DNA from: Kosakonia sp. BYX6
GTDB taxonomy: Bacteria > Pseudomonadota > Gammaproteobacteria > Enterobacterales > Enterobacteriaceae
DNA: 64,000 nucleotides
NCBI RefSeq assembly: GCF_038449125.1
Contig: NZ_CP151800.1
Coordinates: 4,002,406 to 4,066,405 of the forward strand
Direction: 5' to 3'
Shown: positions 36,132 through 44,514 of the stretch, piece after piece
How positions within the stretch are numbered: the first letter of the stretch is position 1
How the letters are laid out: every line of letters starts with the position of its first letter
Program-made: the position numbers and the translations under genes
The notes under the pieces: model-generated
Told to the model about the DNA's origin: nothing
Databases searched by the model: none
Seen by the model: the letters and a program-made list of their open reading frames with translations, nothing else

Positions 36132-37019
36132 ATGAATAAAAATAATTTTGTCGTTAATAACTGGGTGATCGACCGCTCCTCAGGATCGATTCAACATCGC
36201 GTGACCGGGGAACAAAAACGGTTGGGCGTCTTCCAGCTCAAATTGCTGGATATCTTGCAGCAAAACGCGGGGAAAATTTTTACCCGTGAGGAACTGACCC
36301 ACCTGGTCTGGGAACGCCGTGTGATCGGTAATAACAGCCTGCCCAACGCCATCCACGCCTTGCGCACCGCGCTCGAAGATGATGGCAAGCAGCAGCGAAT
36401 CATCCGAACCATTCCCAAACAGGGTTATGTGCTGGAAGCGGAATATTGCCAGTACGAAGAAAAAGCAGAAAAAGAACCGGAAGAACGTGCGACTCTCGCC
36501 GAAGAAGAGCGTGTTTCGCCTCCTTTATTACCGCCTCTCGACGTTCCGATGCCACAGGAAGAACCGGTTCGCCCGACGCGTTTTACACGCGGAAAAAGAG
36601 TGCTGATCGCCCTGCTTATTACGCTCATTATTGCCTGTATCGGTTATCTGGCCATTCATCGTAATAATGTGGCCGTTCCCCGAGAAGTGGCGAAAAATAT
36701 CTACAGTCATATCCGTCTTTTTGCCCTTCTTGAGCCAGGCACACAAATGAAAGAGCAAACTGTGGTATTCGACAGACTTAAAGAGAGTTATGACATCCTT
36801 AATAAAGAGATTAATAAAAAAGCGTTGCGCATGAGTATTTACTATCGCAGTGAAAATCAAATGCTCAATTACACACTACGTCTCTATAATACCTGCGAGC
36901 AAAAACTGCTTATTATGCAAATTGACCACTGGCGATCCGACGCGGTCTTATTGAATAAGCTGATCCTGAGCGAAACACGGAGAAAAATCGATGAAATGGC
37001 ACCCTGCAAAGCCTACTAA
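36132..37019 (+). CDS. ToxR/CadC/MarT-like membrane-bound transcriptional regulator
   Basis: 295 residues. Residues 1-105 form an OmpR-type winged helix (VFQLKLLDILQQNAGKIFTR through TIPKQGYVLEAEY). A Glu/Pro-rich linker (106-150) leads to one membrane helix (about 157-175), and about 118 residues lie in the periplasm. Cys255 and Cys292 there could form a redox-sensitive disulfide, as in ToxR. The plan equals ToxR, TcpP, CadC and MarT/GrvA. It overlaps the next gene by 29 bases, as toxR-toxS-like pairs do. The signal is unknown. Confidence 0.86.
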   Translation: MNKNNFVVNNWVIDRSSGSIQHRVTGEQKRLGVFQLKLLDILQQNAGKIFTREELTHLVWERRVIGNNSLPNAIHALRTALEDDGKQQRIIRTIPKQGYVLEAEYCQYEEKAEKEPEERATLAEEERVSPPLLPPLDVPMPQEEPVRPTRFTRGKRVLIALLITLIIACIGYLAIHRNNVAVPREVAKNIYSHIRLFALLEPGTQMKEQTVVFDRLKESYDILNKEINKKALRMSIYYRSENQMLNYTLRLYNTCEQKLLIMQIDHWRSDAVLLNKLILSETRRKIDEMAPCKAY

Positions 37020-37461
37020 GCGCGCGCTTTTTCTGCTGCTTTTCGCCCTGCTTGCGCTGGCGTGTGGCTATGTTTTGCGAAGCGGGAAAACAGCGTTAAC
37101 GCAGGCAGGCGAAATCTCACAGCAGTTCGGCTTTTATGATTTGATGCTGCAAAAACATGAGCTGTACGATTCGCGCATGAGCACCCTGGGAAATATGATT
37201 GTCAGCACCATTAGCAGCCCACTGGATGCGGATTTTGTACTAAAAGGAAATTTTGTGCACTCCCGCTTGCAGGGTGGAAAATATTATTTTTCCTATACAC
37301 CGGTCTTTTTTACGCCGTCGAAAGATAGCCGCATGATCACCAATAATGTTGATCTCTTGGTGAATTCCCAGATCTGGATGCAGCAAATTAAGCCTGATGG
37401 CGTACCGCTGGTGAATATGCAAAACGGCATGATTTTTTTCTATCCGCTGGAAGCCGAGTAA
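36991..37461 (+). CDS. FidL-like membrane protein, partner of the ToxR-like regulator
   Basis: 156 residues: a basic start, one membrane helix (about 11-29), then a periplasmic domain containing EISQQFGFYDLML and VLKGNFVHSRLQGGKYYFSY. It resembles the FidL proteins coded behind marT/grvA regulators, and in plan ToxS or TcpH, which protect or tune the periplasmic part of their regulator. The start lies inside the regulator gene. The FidL assignment is by architecture and gene order, with moderate sequence feel. Confidence 0.75.
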   Translation: MKWHPAKPTKRALFLLLFALLALACGYVLRSGKTALTQAGEISQQFGFYDLMLQKHELYDSRMSTLGNMIVSTISSPLDADFVLKGNFVHSRLQGGKYYFSYTPVFFTPSKDSRMITNNVDLLVNSQIWMQQIKPDGVPLVNMQNGMIFFYPLEAE

Positions 37462-37467
37462 GGGACT

Positions 37468-37495
37468 TTAAGTTTGCTGCTTTTGCGGCCGTTTT
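37468..37495 (+). promoter_or_regulatory. Possible sigma-28-like promoter before the FlgM-like gene
   Basis: TTAAGTTT, a 12-base spacer, then GCCGTTTT. The -35 part matches FliA sites in seven of eight bases; the -10 keeps GCCG but not ATAA, and the spacer is one base long. It is tentative, but it would fit a sigma factor with altered -10 preference driving its own anti-sigma factor. Confidence 0.35.
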
Positions 37496-37546
37496 AGATA
37501 CTCAGTTAGCGACAAAAGATAACAGCCCCGATGAGAAACGCACACG

Positions 37547-37732
37547 ATGAAAGCGCCGCCGATTTCTAATTCCACCCTTTCTCTGCTTAAACAGGCGCAA
37601 AAGACCCTCGACACGTTGCCGGATGTTGACCGGCAAAAAATCGAGGCGATTCGCGCGGCGATCGACAACGGTAAATTTACCGTCGACATTGATGCGCTGA
37701 TCGACGCAATACGCGAATTCCACCAGCGTTGA
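37547..37732 (+). CDS. Short FlgM-like anti-sigma-28 factor
   Basis: 61 residues. DVDRQKIEAIRAAIDNGKF, then TVDIDALIDAIREF, is the C-terminal sigma-binding part of FlgM (compare NLERVEALKLAIRNGELK in E. coli). E. coli FlgM has 97 residues; the 35-residue unstructured N-terminus, needed for export through the flagellum, is largely absent. The pairing with the orphan FliA-like factor 1.7 kb away suggests a dedicated inhibitor that is not relieved by secretion. The ribosome-binding site is weak. Confidence 0.82.
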   Translation: MKAPPISNSTLSLLKQAQKTLDTLPDVDRQKIEAIRAAIDNGKFTVDIDALIDAIREFHQR

Positions 37733-37795
37733 CCGCGCCCGCGCCGCCGTTTCCGCACCATGAACACCGTCACACTCTCGCGATGCATTGACGCC

Positions 37796-37842
37796 AAGAA
37801 TAAATTATTCTTATTTTAATTTTGACGAATAATATATTATTC
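37796..37842. promoter_or_regulatory. Two adjacent palindromes, probable MurR operator of murQP
   Basis: AGAATAA-A-TTATTCT (37797-37811) and GAATAATATATTATTC (37827-37842) are both perfect and share the GAATAA half site. In E. coli MurR represses murQP by binding two adjacent inverted repeats. Here murR is not next to murQ, so the repressor must be elsewhere. Confidence 0.7.
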
Positions 37843-37871
37843 CTGACCGACAACCGCTAAGCGAGACGTTG

Positions 37872-38783
37872 ATGAACATTGATCTATCCAGACTGACTAC
37901 CGAAGGTCGCAACAGCGCCAGTGCCGATATCGATATGCTCGACACCGAAGCGATGTTGCGGGTGATTAACCGCGAAGACCAGAAAGTGGCTTTGGCGGTG
38001 GAAAAGGTGATCCCGGCGATCACCCAGGCGGTGGACGCCATCGTCAATGCGTTCCAGAAAGGCGGCCGCTTGATTTACTGCGGCGCTGGCACCTCCGGCC
38101 GATTAGGCATTCTTGATGCCAGCGAATGCCCGCCCACGTATGGCACGCCGCGCGAACAGGTTGTCGGCCTGATTGCGGGCGGTCATCGCGCCATTTTGCA
38201 GGCGGTGGAAAACGCCGAAGACAGCCTGACGCTCGGCGTCGACGATCTGAAAGCCCTCAACTTCAATGCAAACGACGTGCTGGTCGGCATCGCCGCCAGC
38301 GGGCGCACGCCCTATGTCATTGCCGCGATGAATTACGCCAAAAGCCTGCACGCCACCACCGTGGCGCTGACCTGCAACGAAGGCAGCGAAATGACGCGCA
38401 TCGCCGATATCGCCATTGTGCCAGTGGTCGGCGCGGAAGTGGTGACCGGCTCGTCACGTATGAAAGCAGGCACCGCGCAAAAACTGGTGCTGAACATGCT
38501 GACCACCGGGGCGATGATCCGCAGCGGCAAAGTTTACGGCAACCTGATGGTCGATGTGGAAGCCACCAACCTCAAGCTGGTGCAGCGGCAAATCAACATT
38601 GTGATGGAAGCCACTGGCTGCGATAGCGCCACCGCGTCACAGGCGCTGCAAGCCTGCGAAGGCCATTGTAAAACCGCCATTGTCATGGTGCTCGGCCAGC
38701 TCAGCGCCGAACAGGCCGCTCATCTTCTGCAAGATAACGGCGGGTTTATCCGCCAGGCGCTGGTCAATGCGGGAGTGAAGTGA
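37872..38783 (+). CDS. murQ: N-acetylmuramic acid 6-phosphate etherase MurQ
   Basis: 303 residues from ATG 37872. MurQ cleaves the lactyl ether of MurNAc-6-phosphate to GlcNAc-6-phosphate and D-lactate in cell-wall recycling. The SIS domain is clear: [20 protein letters not shown] with the catalytic glutamate in SECPP, then [11 protein letters not shown] and [14 protein letters not shown]. The stop overlaps the start of murP by one base (TGATG). Confidence 0.96.
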   Translation: MNIDLSRLTTEGRNSASADIDMLDTEAMLRVINREDQKVALAVEKVIPAITQAVDAIVNAFQKGGRLIYCGAGTSGRLGILDASECPPTYGTPREQVVGLIAGGHRAILQAVENAEDSLTLGVDDLKALNFNANDVLVGIAASGRTPYVIAAMNYAKSLHATTVALTCNEGSEMTRIADIAIVPVVGAEVVTGSSRMKAGTAQKLVLNMLTTGAMIRSGKVYGNLMVDVEATNLKLVQRQINIVMEATGCDSATASQALQACEGHCKTAIVMVLGQLSAEQAAHLLQDNGGFIRQALVNAGVK

Positions 38784-40222
38784 TGGCCAAAATCACCGAG
38801 CAACTTATCGCCACGCTGCTGCAAAAGGTGGGCGGCGAGGAGAACATTAAAAGCTGCGGCAACTGCATGACGCGTTTGCGGCTCACATTGCATAACGATT
38901 CGCTGGTCGACAGCGCCGGCATCAAAGCGTTGCCCGGCGTGTTGGGCGTTGTTAATAGCGACGATCAGTTGCAAATCATTGTTGGCCCAGGTAAAGCGCA
39001 AACGGCGGTGGAAATGATGAACGCGCGGATCGGAAACCGCAGCACGCCGACAGAAGGGGCTTCGCTGAAAAGTATCGCCAGCGAGACCAAACAGCAGATG
39101 AAGGCGAAACAGACCAGCGGCCTGCATCAGTTTCTGGCGAAATTCGCCACCATCTTTACGCCACTGATTCCGGGTTTTATCGCCGCCGGGATGCTGCTGG
39201 GCTTTGCGACCTTGCTGGAGCAAAGCCTGCTCACCAACGCCGCAGAAAAGAACGCCACCCTCGCGTATATCGTCGGTTACATGAAAGTGTTCGGCAAAGG
39301 GTTGTTCACTTTCCTGCCGATTTTGATTGGCTATAACGCGCAAAAAGCCTTTGGCGGCAGCGGTGTCAATGGCGCGATTATCGCCGCGCTGTTTGTGCTC
39401 GGTTACGACCCAAAAGCGACCGTCGGTTATTTCGCCGGTATCGATAACTTCTTCGGCATGGGCATTGATCCGCGCGGCAATATTATTGGCGTGCTGATCG
39501 CCACGATCGTGGGCGCGGGGATCGAGCGGCAGATCCGCAAAGTGGTGCCGGATAATCTCGATATGATCCTCACCTCATTGCTCACTTTGCTGGTTACCGG
39601 CGCGCTGGCTTTTACGGTGATCATGCCGATTGGCGGCGAGCTGTTTAAAGGCATGTCGTGGTTGTTCCTGCACCTTAACGGCAACCCGTTTGGCTGCGCA
39701 GTGCTGGCGGGTCTGTTCCTGATTGCCGTGGTGTTTGGCGTGCATCAGGGCTTTATTCCGGTCTATTTCGCGCTGATGGACGCACAAGGTTTTAACTCAC
39801 TGTTTCCGATTCTGGCGATGGCGGGCGGTGGCCAGGTTGGGGCGGCGTTGGCGCTCTATTTCCGCGCGAAGCAAGATTCGTTGATTCGTAACCAGATTCG
39901 CGGCGCGATAATTCCCGGTCTGCTCGGCGTTGGCGAACCGCTGATTTACGCCGTCACGCTGCCGCGCGTGAAACCGTTCGTCACCGCCTGTATTGGCGGT
40001 GCCTGCGGCGGTTTCTTTATTGGCACGATCGCGTGGTTCGGTTTACCGGTGGGGTTAAATACGGTTTTCGGCCCGTCTGGCCTGGTCGCGCTGCCGCTGA
40101 TGACCTCCGCCCAAGGGATTTATGCCGGGATGGCGGTGTATGCGGCGGGCGTGGTGGTCGCGTATCTTTGCGGCTTTATCGCCACCTGGTTCTTCGGCCA
40201 CAAAGACGTGGATCTCAGTTAG
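38783..40222 (+). CDS. murP: MurNAc-specific PTS enzyme IIBC, MurP
   Basis: 479 residues. The N-terminal IIB domain has the phosphocysteine Cys28 ([11 protein letters not shown]); the IIC part (about 110-475) has some ten membrane helices and the typical [14 protein letters not shown]. No IIA domain is attached, so the glucose IIA (Crr) must serve, as in E. coli. It imports MurNAc as the 6-phosphate for MurQ. A strong terminator follows five bases after the stop. Confidence 0.95.
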   Translation: MAKITEQLIATLLQKVGGEENIKSCGNCMTRLRLTLHNDSLVDSAGIKALPGVLGVVNSDDQLQIIVGPGKAQTAVEMMNARIGNRSTPTEGASLKSIASETKQQMKAKQTSGLHQFLAKFATIFTPLIPGFIAAGMLLGFATLLEQSLLTNAAEKNATLAYIVGYMKVFGKGLFTFLPILIGYNAQKAFGGSGVNGAIIAALFVLGYDPKATVGYFAGIDNFFGMGIDPRGNIIGVLIATIVGAGIERQIRKVVPDNLDMILTSLLTLLVTGALAFTVIMPIGGELFKGMSWLFLHLNGNPFGCAVLAGLFLIAVVFGVHQGFIPVYFALMDAQGFNSLFPILAMAGGGQVGAALALYFRAKQDSLIRNQIRGAIIPGLLGVGEPLIYAVTLPRVKPFVTACIGGACGGFFIGTIAWFGLPVGLNTVFGPSGLVALPLMTSAQGIYAGMAVYAAGVVVAYLCGFIATWFFGHKDVDLS

Positions 40223-40226
40223 CAAC

Positions 40227-40256
40227 ATCACCCGGCGCACAGGCCGGGTGATTTTT
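40227..40256. terminator. Terminator shared by murP and the FoxA-like gene
   Basis: ATCACCCGGC-GCACAG-GCCGGGTGAT followed by TTTTT: a perfect ten-base stem. Confidence 0.93.
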
Positions 40257-40261
40257 GGCGA

Positions 40262-42355
40262 TCAGAAGGAATACGAGAGGCTGCCGACGATGCTGCGCTC
40301 CGCGCCAAAGTAGCAGTAAGAGAGCGAGTTACAGGCAGCGACATAACGTTTGTCGGTCAGGTTGTTGACGTTGACCTGCGCACTCAACCCTTTCAGCCCG
40401 ACGTTGGTTAAGTCGTAACCCAGCGCCAGATCCACCAGCGTGTAAGACGGCAAGGTGTGCGTGTTCTGGCGATCGGAAGTGATGCCATTGACGTAACGCA
40501 CGCCGGAACCGACGGTCAGCCCATTCAACGCACCGGCTTTCACGTCATAGCTCAGCCAGGCGCTGGCCTGGTTACGCGGCGCATAAACGGCGCGATTGCC
40601 CTGCTCTTCCGCGCTGCTTTTCTTGTAGCGAATGTCGTTGTAGGTATACGCGGCCTGCAAACGCAGGTTGTCGGTCAACTGCCCCACCGCTTCCAGTTCA
40701 ATCCCTTCCGATTCGATTTCACCGATAGAGCGATACGGATCGGTCGGCTCCACTTTGGTGGCGATATTTTCCTGATTGATGCGGTACACCGACGCGCTGT
40801 ACATCGTCTGCGAACCTTCCGGCTGGAATTTCAGCCCCGCTTCCCACTGTTTACCTTTCATCGGCTTGAGGATCTTGCCGTATTCATCGGTAAAGCTGGT
40901 TGGCGTAAAAGCGGTCGAATAACTGACGTACGGGGCAAAACCGCTATCGAACAGATACATCAGCGCCGCACGGCTGCTGAAATGGTTTTGATCCAGCGTA
41001 TCGCTGGTGTCGTTGATCTTGTTCACGTTGGTGATTTTCACCTGATCGTGACGCCCGCCAAGCGTCAGGCGCCAGCGATCCAACGACATCTGATCCTGCA
41101 CGTAAATCCCGGTCTGCTCCAGCTTGTGTTTTTCGCGGCTGTAGACGGAAATTGACAGCGGATCGGCACCGTAAACCGGGTTAAAGGCATCGATCGCCGG
41201 GAAGCTGCCGTAAGACGCGGTCACGTTATTGCTGCGGCGCTGGTAATCAACACCCACCAGCAGGCGATGGTTGATAATGCCGGTATCAACGCTGCCATCA
41301 AGTTGGTTATCCAGCGTAATGGCGGAAAGGGATTCGGCGGAGCCAGAGTAACCGCGGTTCAATTCGGTATCGTTTAGCCAGCCCGCGGCATAAACCTGAT
41401 TCAAATCCACTTTGCTGCGCAGGTAGCGCAGTTTCTGGCGCACGGACCAGCCGCTGTCAAAGGCGTGTTCGAAATTGTAACCCACCATATTTTCGCGGCG
41501 ATCGTATTTGTCGTACTTGTCTTCGCCTTCGAAGAAGGTGTTGGCGATTTTCCCACCGGCGTGCGGTATTACGGTGCCTTCATACGGCAGGCCAGAGTGG
41601 CTGCCGCCTTCCGGATCGCGGTGCAGATAGGCCATCAATTCCAGGCGCGTCTGATCGGTAATACGCCAGGTCAAGCTTGGCGCGATGGCGTAACGCTGCT
41701 CTTTCAGATGATCAAACTGGGAATCCGCATAGCGGGTCATGCCGGTTAAACGCACCGCCACGCGGTCGTTATCATCCACCGGGCCGGTAACATCAAACGC
41801 CGCGCCACGCTGGTTGTTGTTCCCGGCGAACAACTTCACTTCACCGCCCGGATCAAACGACGGTTTGCGGGAGTTGAGCGCCACAATGCCGCCCGGCGAA
41901 GAGCGGCCATACAGCACTGACGCCGGGCCACGCACCACTTCTACGCTGTCTAAAAACCACGGATCGATCACCAGCGAACTATGCGAGTTGCTGTCGCCCA
42001 TCATTTTCAGGCCGTCGAGATAGATGTTATCGAGGCTGCCGTCAGAAAAGCCGCGCATCACGATGTAATCAAAACGGTTCGACGCGCCAATCTGGTTGCT
42101 GTAAACGCCCGGTGTGTAACTCACCGCCTGGCGCACGCTGGTGGCGCCCTGCTCCTCATACTGCTTACGCGTGACAATCGATACCGCCTGCGGCGTTTCA
42201 ATGTCCGGCGTTTCCAGCTTGGTCGCGCCACTTTGCATTTGCGAGGTGACCACCACGGTATCGTTCGTCGTTGAGGTTTCCTGAGCCAGAACCGATACGC
42301 TTATCCCACCGGTTACGCAGCCAATCATTAGCGCCAATCGCGTTTTTGCGAACAT
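40262..42355 (-). CDS. foxA: FoxA-like TonB-dependent hydroxamate siderophore receptor
   Basis: 697 residues with a signal peptide (cut near VLAQ) and TonB box DTVVVTSQ. The plug domain (about 50-160) has IYLDGLKMM and VEVVRGPASVLYGRSSPGG. A 22-strand barrel ends in the aromatic GSLSYSF. A cysteine pair near the end (VAACNSLSYCYFG) is typical of FhuA/FoxA-type receptors. FoxA takes up ferrioxamine B; the ligand is likely but not proven by sequence. A Fur-like box lies upstream, and an AraC gene on the same strand precedes it. Confidence 0.82.
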   Translation of the reverse strand: MFAKTRLALMIGCVTGGISVSVLAQETSTTNDTVVVTSQMQSGATKLETPDIETPQAVSIVTRKQYEEQGATSVRQAVSYTPGVYSNQIGASNRFDYIVMRGFSDGSLDNIYLDGLKMMGDSNSHSSLVIDPWFLDSVEVVRGPASVLYGRSSPGGIVALNSRKPSFDPGGEVKLFAGNNNQRGAAFDVTGPVDDNDRVAVRLTGMTRYADSQFDHLKEQRYAIAPSLTWRITDQTRLELMAYLHRDPEGGSHSGLPYEGTVIPHAGGKIANTFFEGEDKYDKYDRRENMVGYNFEHAFDSGWSVRQKLRYLRSKVDLNQVYAAGWLNDTELNRGYSGSAESLSAITLDNQLDGSVDTGIINHRLLVGVDYQRRSNNVTASYGSFPAIDAFNPVYGADPLSISVYSREKHKLEQTGIYVQDQMSLDRWRLTLGGRHDQVKITNVNKINDTSDTLDQNHFSSRAALMYLFDSGFAPYVSYSTAFTPTSFTDEYGKILKPMKGKQWEAGLKFQPEGSQTMYSASVYRINQENIATKVEPTDPYRSIGEIESEGIELEAVGQLTDNLRLQAAYTYNDIRYKKSSAEEQGNRAVYAPRNQASAWLSYDVKAGALNGLTVGSGVRYVNGITSDRQNTHTLPSYTLVDLALGYDLTNVGLKGLSAQVNVNNLTDKRYVAACNSLSYCYFGAERSIVGSLSYSF

Positions 42356-42383
42356 GAAAATCTCCAGAAGCGGTTATTATTGT

Positions 42384-42398
42384 AAATAAGAATTATTA
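42384..42398 (-). promoter_or_regulatory. Fur-box-like site before foxA
   Basis: TAATAATTCTTATTT on the minus strand fits the 7-1-7 Fur pattern with two arm mismatches, about 30 bases before the start. Iron repression of a siderophore receptor is expected. Confidence 0.55.
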
Positions 42399-42497
42399 CC
42401 CTTTTGGATTCACCCATAGCTATGCGCAATGACGATTTGCATATGCGCGGTGACAAAACACCACACCAATAAGGAACTTTGGTCTATAGGGGAGAAT

Positions 42498-43520
42498 TCA
42501 GGACGCGCGCACTTCGCTGGGGGCTACGCCGTAGCGGCGGCGAAAGGCAGTGGAAAAGTTGGTGGCATGCTGGTAGCCCGACATCCAGGCGGCCTGCTGA
42601 ACGCTATAACCCTGCGCCAGGTAACGCCGCGCCAGTTCAAGGCGGCAATCGCGCAGGTAATCAAAAACCGAGTGGCCGTAAGCCTGGCGAAACTTCACGC
42701 GCAGGCTGCTGGAGCTCATCGCCGCCAGTTGCGCCAGTGCCGTCAGGGTGTACTCTTTTTCCGGCTGCTGCGCCAGCAAGCGGCGCACCGACTCCAGCCG
42801 ATGTCGCTCGCCGCCTGGCGCGTGATGGCGCTTTTCACAGCCGTGCATACGCTGCGACAAAGCATGCCCCAGCAGTTGCAGCATCACGCCTTCGAGGATC
42901 AATTCGCGCGACAACGCCGGTAGCGAAGTCTGCTGCGTGTGTTGCAGGCCGGAAAGCAGAAAACCCGGCACCTGCCATAAAAAAGTGGGCGCGCCGTGGG
43001 CTTCCCACTGTTGCAACAGCGCGGTGAGCAGCGGCGATGGCCAGCACGTTTGCGGGTTAACGCCAAGGGATAAGGTGCGTAATTGATAATCCGCCAGATG
43101 GCTGGCGTTCATCACTTGCTGCTCGCTGAGGCGCGACGTAAAAGCCATACCGGAGCGCACAACAAACTCTTCGCCGTTCAAACGCAGCATCACGCTGCCT
43201 TCCAGCACCACCAGCATATAGAGCGGGCAACTTTGCAGCGACGTCGTTTCATAGGGTTGCAGAACGCGAACATCGGAGCTGGTCAGGCTAAGGCCGGAGG
43301 AGAGCGTCATCTCCTGCACATCACCCTGAATGACAATGTTTTTCTCTTTACCGAGCGTGCGACAGGACGCCAGCGCCGGAAAGCGATAATCAATACCGTA
43401 GCGCTCGCCAAAGCCGATAAAATCTTCAACCGAAAAGTGTCTGTTTTGCATAGTCGGCAGCCATTCGTTATCTGTCGAACCCAAGCCCAGAGCCGGGCGA
43501 AACGGCTTACACCTTATCAT
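42498..43520 (-). CDS. AraC-family regulator, siderophore-type
   Basis: 340 residues from ATG 43520; ATG 43451 is an alternative. The C-terminal AraC double helix-turn-helix covers about 240-338 (LTALAQLAAMSSSSLRVKF, then SVQQAAWMSGYQHATNFSTA). The N-terminal half has the cupin-like shape of PchR/YbtA-type regulators that sense ferric siderophores in the cytoplasm. It lies upstream of the receptor gene, same strand, under a perfect Fur-like palindrome. Activation of foxA by its own ligand is the expected logic. Confidence 0.85.
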   Translation of the reverse strand: MIRCKPFRPALGLGSTDNEWLPTMQNRHFSVEDFIGFGERYGIDYRFPALASCRTLGKEKNIVIQGDVQEMTLSSGLSLTSSDVRVLQPYETTSLQSCPLYMLVVLEGSVMLRLNGEEFVVRSGMAFTSRLSEQQVMNASHLADYQLRTLSLGVNPQTCWPSPLLTALLQQWEAHGAPTFLWQVPGFLLSGLQHTQQTSLPALSRELILEGVMLQLLGHALSQRMHGCEKRHHAPGGERHRLESVRRLLAQQPEKEYTLTALAQLAAMSSSSLRVKFRQAYGHSVFDYLRDCRLELARRYLAQGYSVQQAAWMSGYQHATNFSTAFRRRYGVAPSEVRAS

Positions 43521-43545
43521 TCGCGCCTGGCGGCTTCAATATTAT

Positions 43546-43560
43546 TGAGAATTATTCTCA
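43546..43560. promoter_or_regulatory. Perfect 7-1-7 Fur-like box before the AraC gene
   Basis: TGAGAAT-T-ATTCTCA is an exact inverted repeat with the 7-1-7 spacing of Fur boxes, 26 bases before the AraC start. Confidence 0.72.
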
Positions 43561-43773
43561 CATGCGATTTTCACCACATCCGCCCGGTTTTATCTTTTTT
43601 CACTCCCTCACATTGCCTTCAAATTAATCTCTCATTCCCCCGATATTATTTTCTCGGGTTTTTTCTCCACGCTTTTTCATTATTTCTCCACACTATGAAT
43701 TTTTGTAAAACATAAAGATTTACCAGGAAAATGTTTACCCAACTCACATAATTTCGATTAATCTATTCACACA

Positions 43774-43791
43774 TGAGAACGATCATTCTCA
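43774..43791. promoter_or_regulatory. Palindrome before the TetR gene of the RND pump
   Basis: TGAGAACGATCATTCTCA reads the same on both strands except at one base pair. It is 26 bases before the TetR start. It shares the TGAGAA/TTCTCA arms with the box at 43546. It may be a Fur site or the TetR auto-operator. Confidence 0.5.
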
Positions 43792-43816
43792 CTACTTATT
43801 CAACCGAGGGTTCACC

Positions 43817-44392
43817 ATGCCGCCAAAAATCTCGCAGGAACAGCGCCACCAGCAGCGCAAAGACGAGATTATTGCGGCGGCGCGGCGGCGCTTTCGCATC
43901 AGCGGTTTTCACGCGGCGAGCATGTCGCAAATCGCCCTCGAAGCCCAACTCAGCGTTGGACAGATCTATCGCTATTTCACCAGCAAAGACGCGATCATCG
44001 AAGAGATGATCCGCCGCATCATTGATTACCGCATCGCCGAAATGGAAGACAAAACCGAGACCAAACACCTGCCGGAAGTGCTGGCCTGGCGGCAAACGCT
44101 CAGCCCGGACGACGATGCGTTAATGCTGGAAATGGCCGCCGAAGCTACGCGTAATCCGCAAGTGGAAGCGATGATGATCGACGCCGATGCGCGCATTTTT
44201 GAAAAAGCCTGCACCCATATCCAAAGCAGGTATCCGCACTTAACGGCCGAGCGCGTTCGCTGCACCGTGGAGTTTTTGGCAACGCTGATGGAAGGCACGA
44301 CATTTCGCTACCTCACGCCGCAAAAATGCGACCCGGCACAATTACAACTGCTGTATCAGGAAATCACCACGATGTTATTCGCCGGGAAATAA
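43817..44392 (+). CDS. TetR-family repressor of the adjacent RND pump
   Basis: 191 residues. The helix-turn-helix spans about 15-60 (IIAAARRRFRISGFHAASMS, then QLSVGQIYRYFTSKDA). The C-terminal domain should bind a drug or metabolite. It is directly upstream of and co-directional with the pump genes, 122 bases away, the place usual for AcrR-like local repressors. Confidence 0.87.
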   Translation: MPPKISQEQRHQQRKDEIIAAARRRFRISGFHAASMSQIALEAQLSVGQIYRYFTSKDAIIEEMIRRIIDYRIAEMEDKTETKHLPEVLAWRQTLSPDDDALMLEMAAEATRNPQVEAMMIDADARIFEKACTHIQSRYPHLTAERVRCTVEFLATLMEGTTFRYLTPQKCDPAQLQLLYQEITTMLFAGK

Positions 44393-44514
44393 GTTCCCGC
44401 TCAATAAAGAAATCCGGCTTTATTTTGCTCCCGCATAAATAAAGTACTTACTCGCCTGCGCCGAATTCCTGTTTATCAAAACGGGCAGGCTTCGCTAATG
44501 CCAGGAATTTGAAA

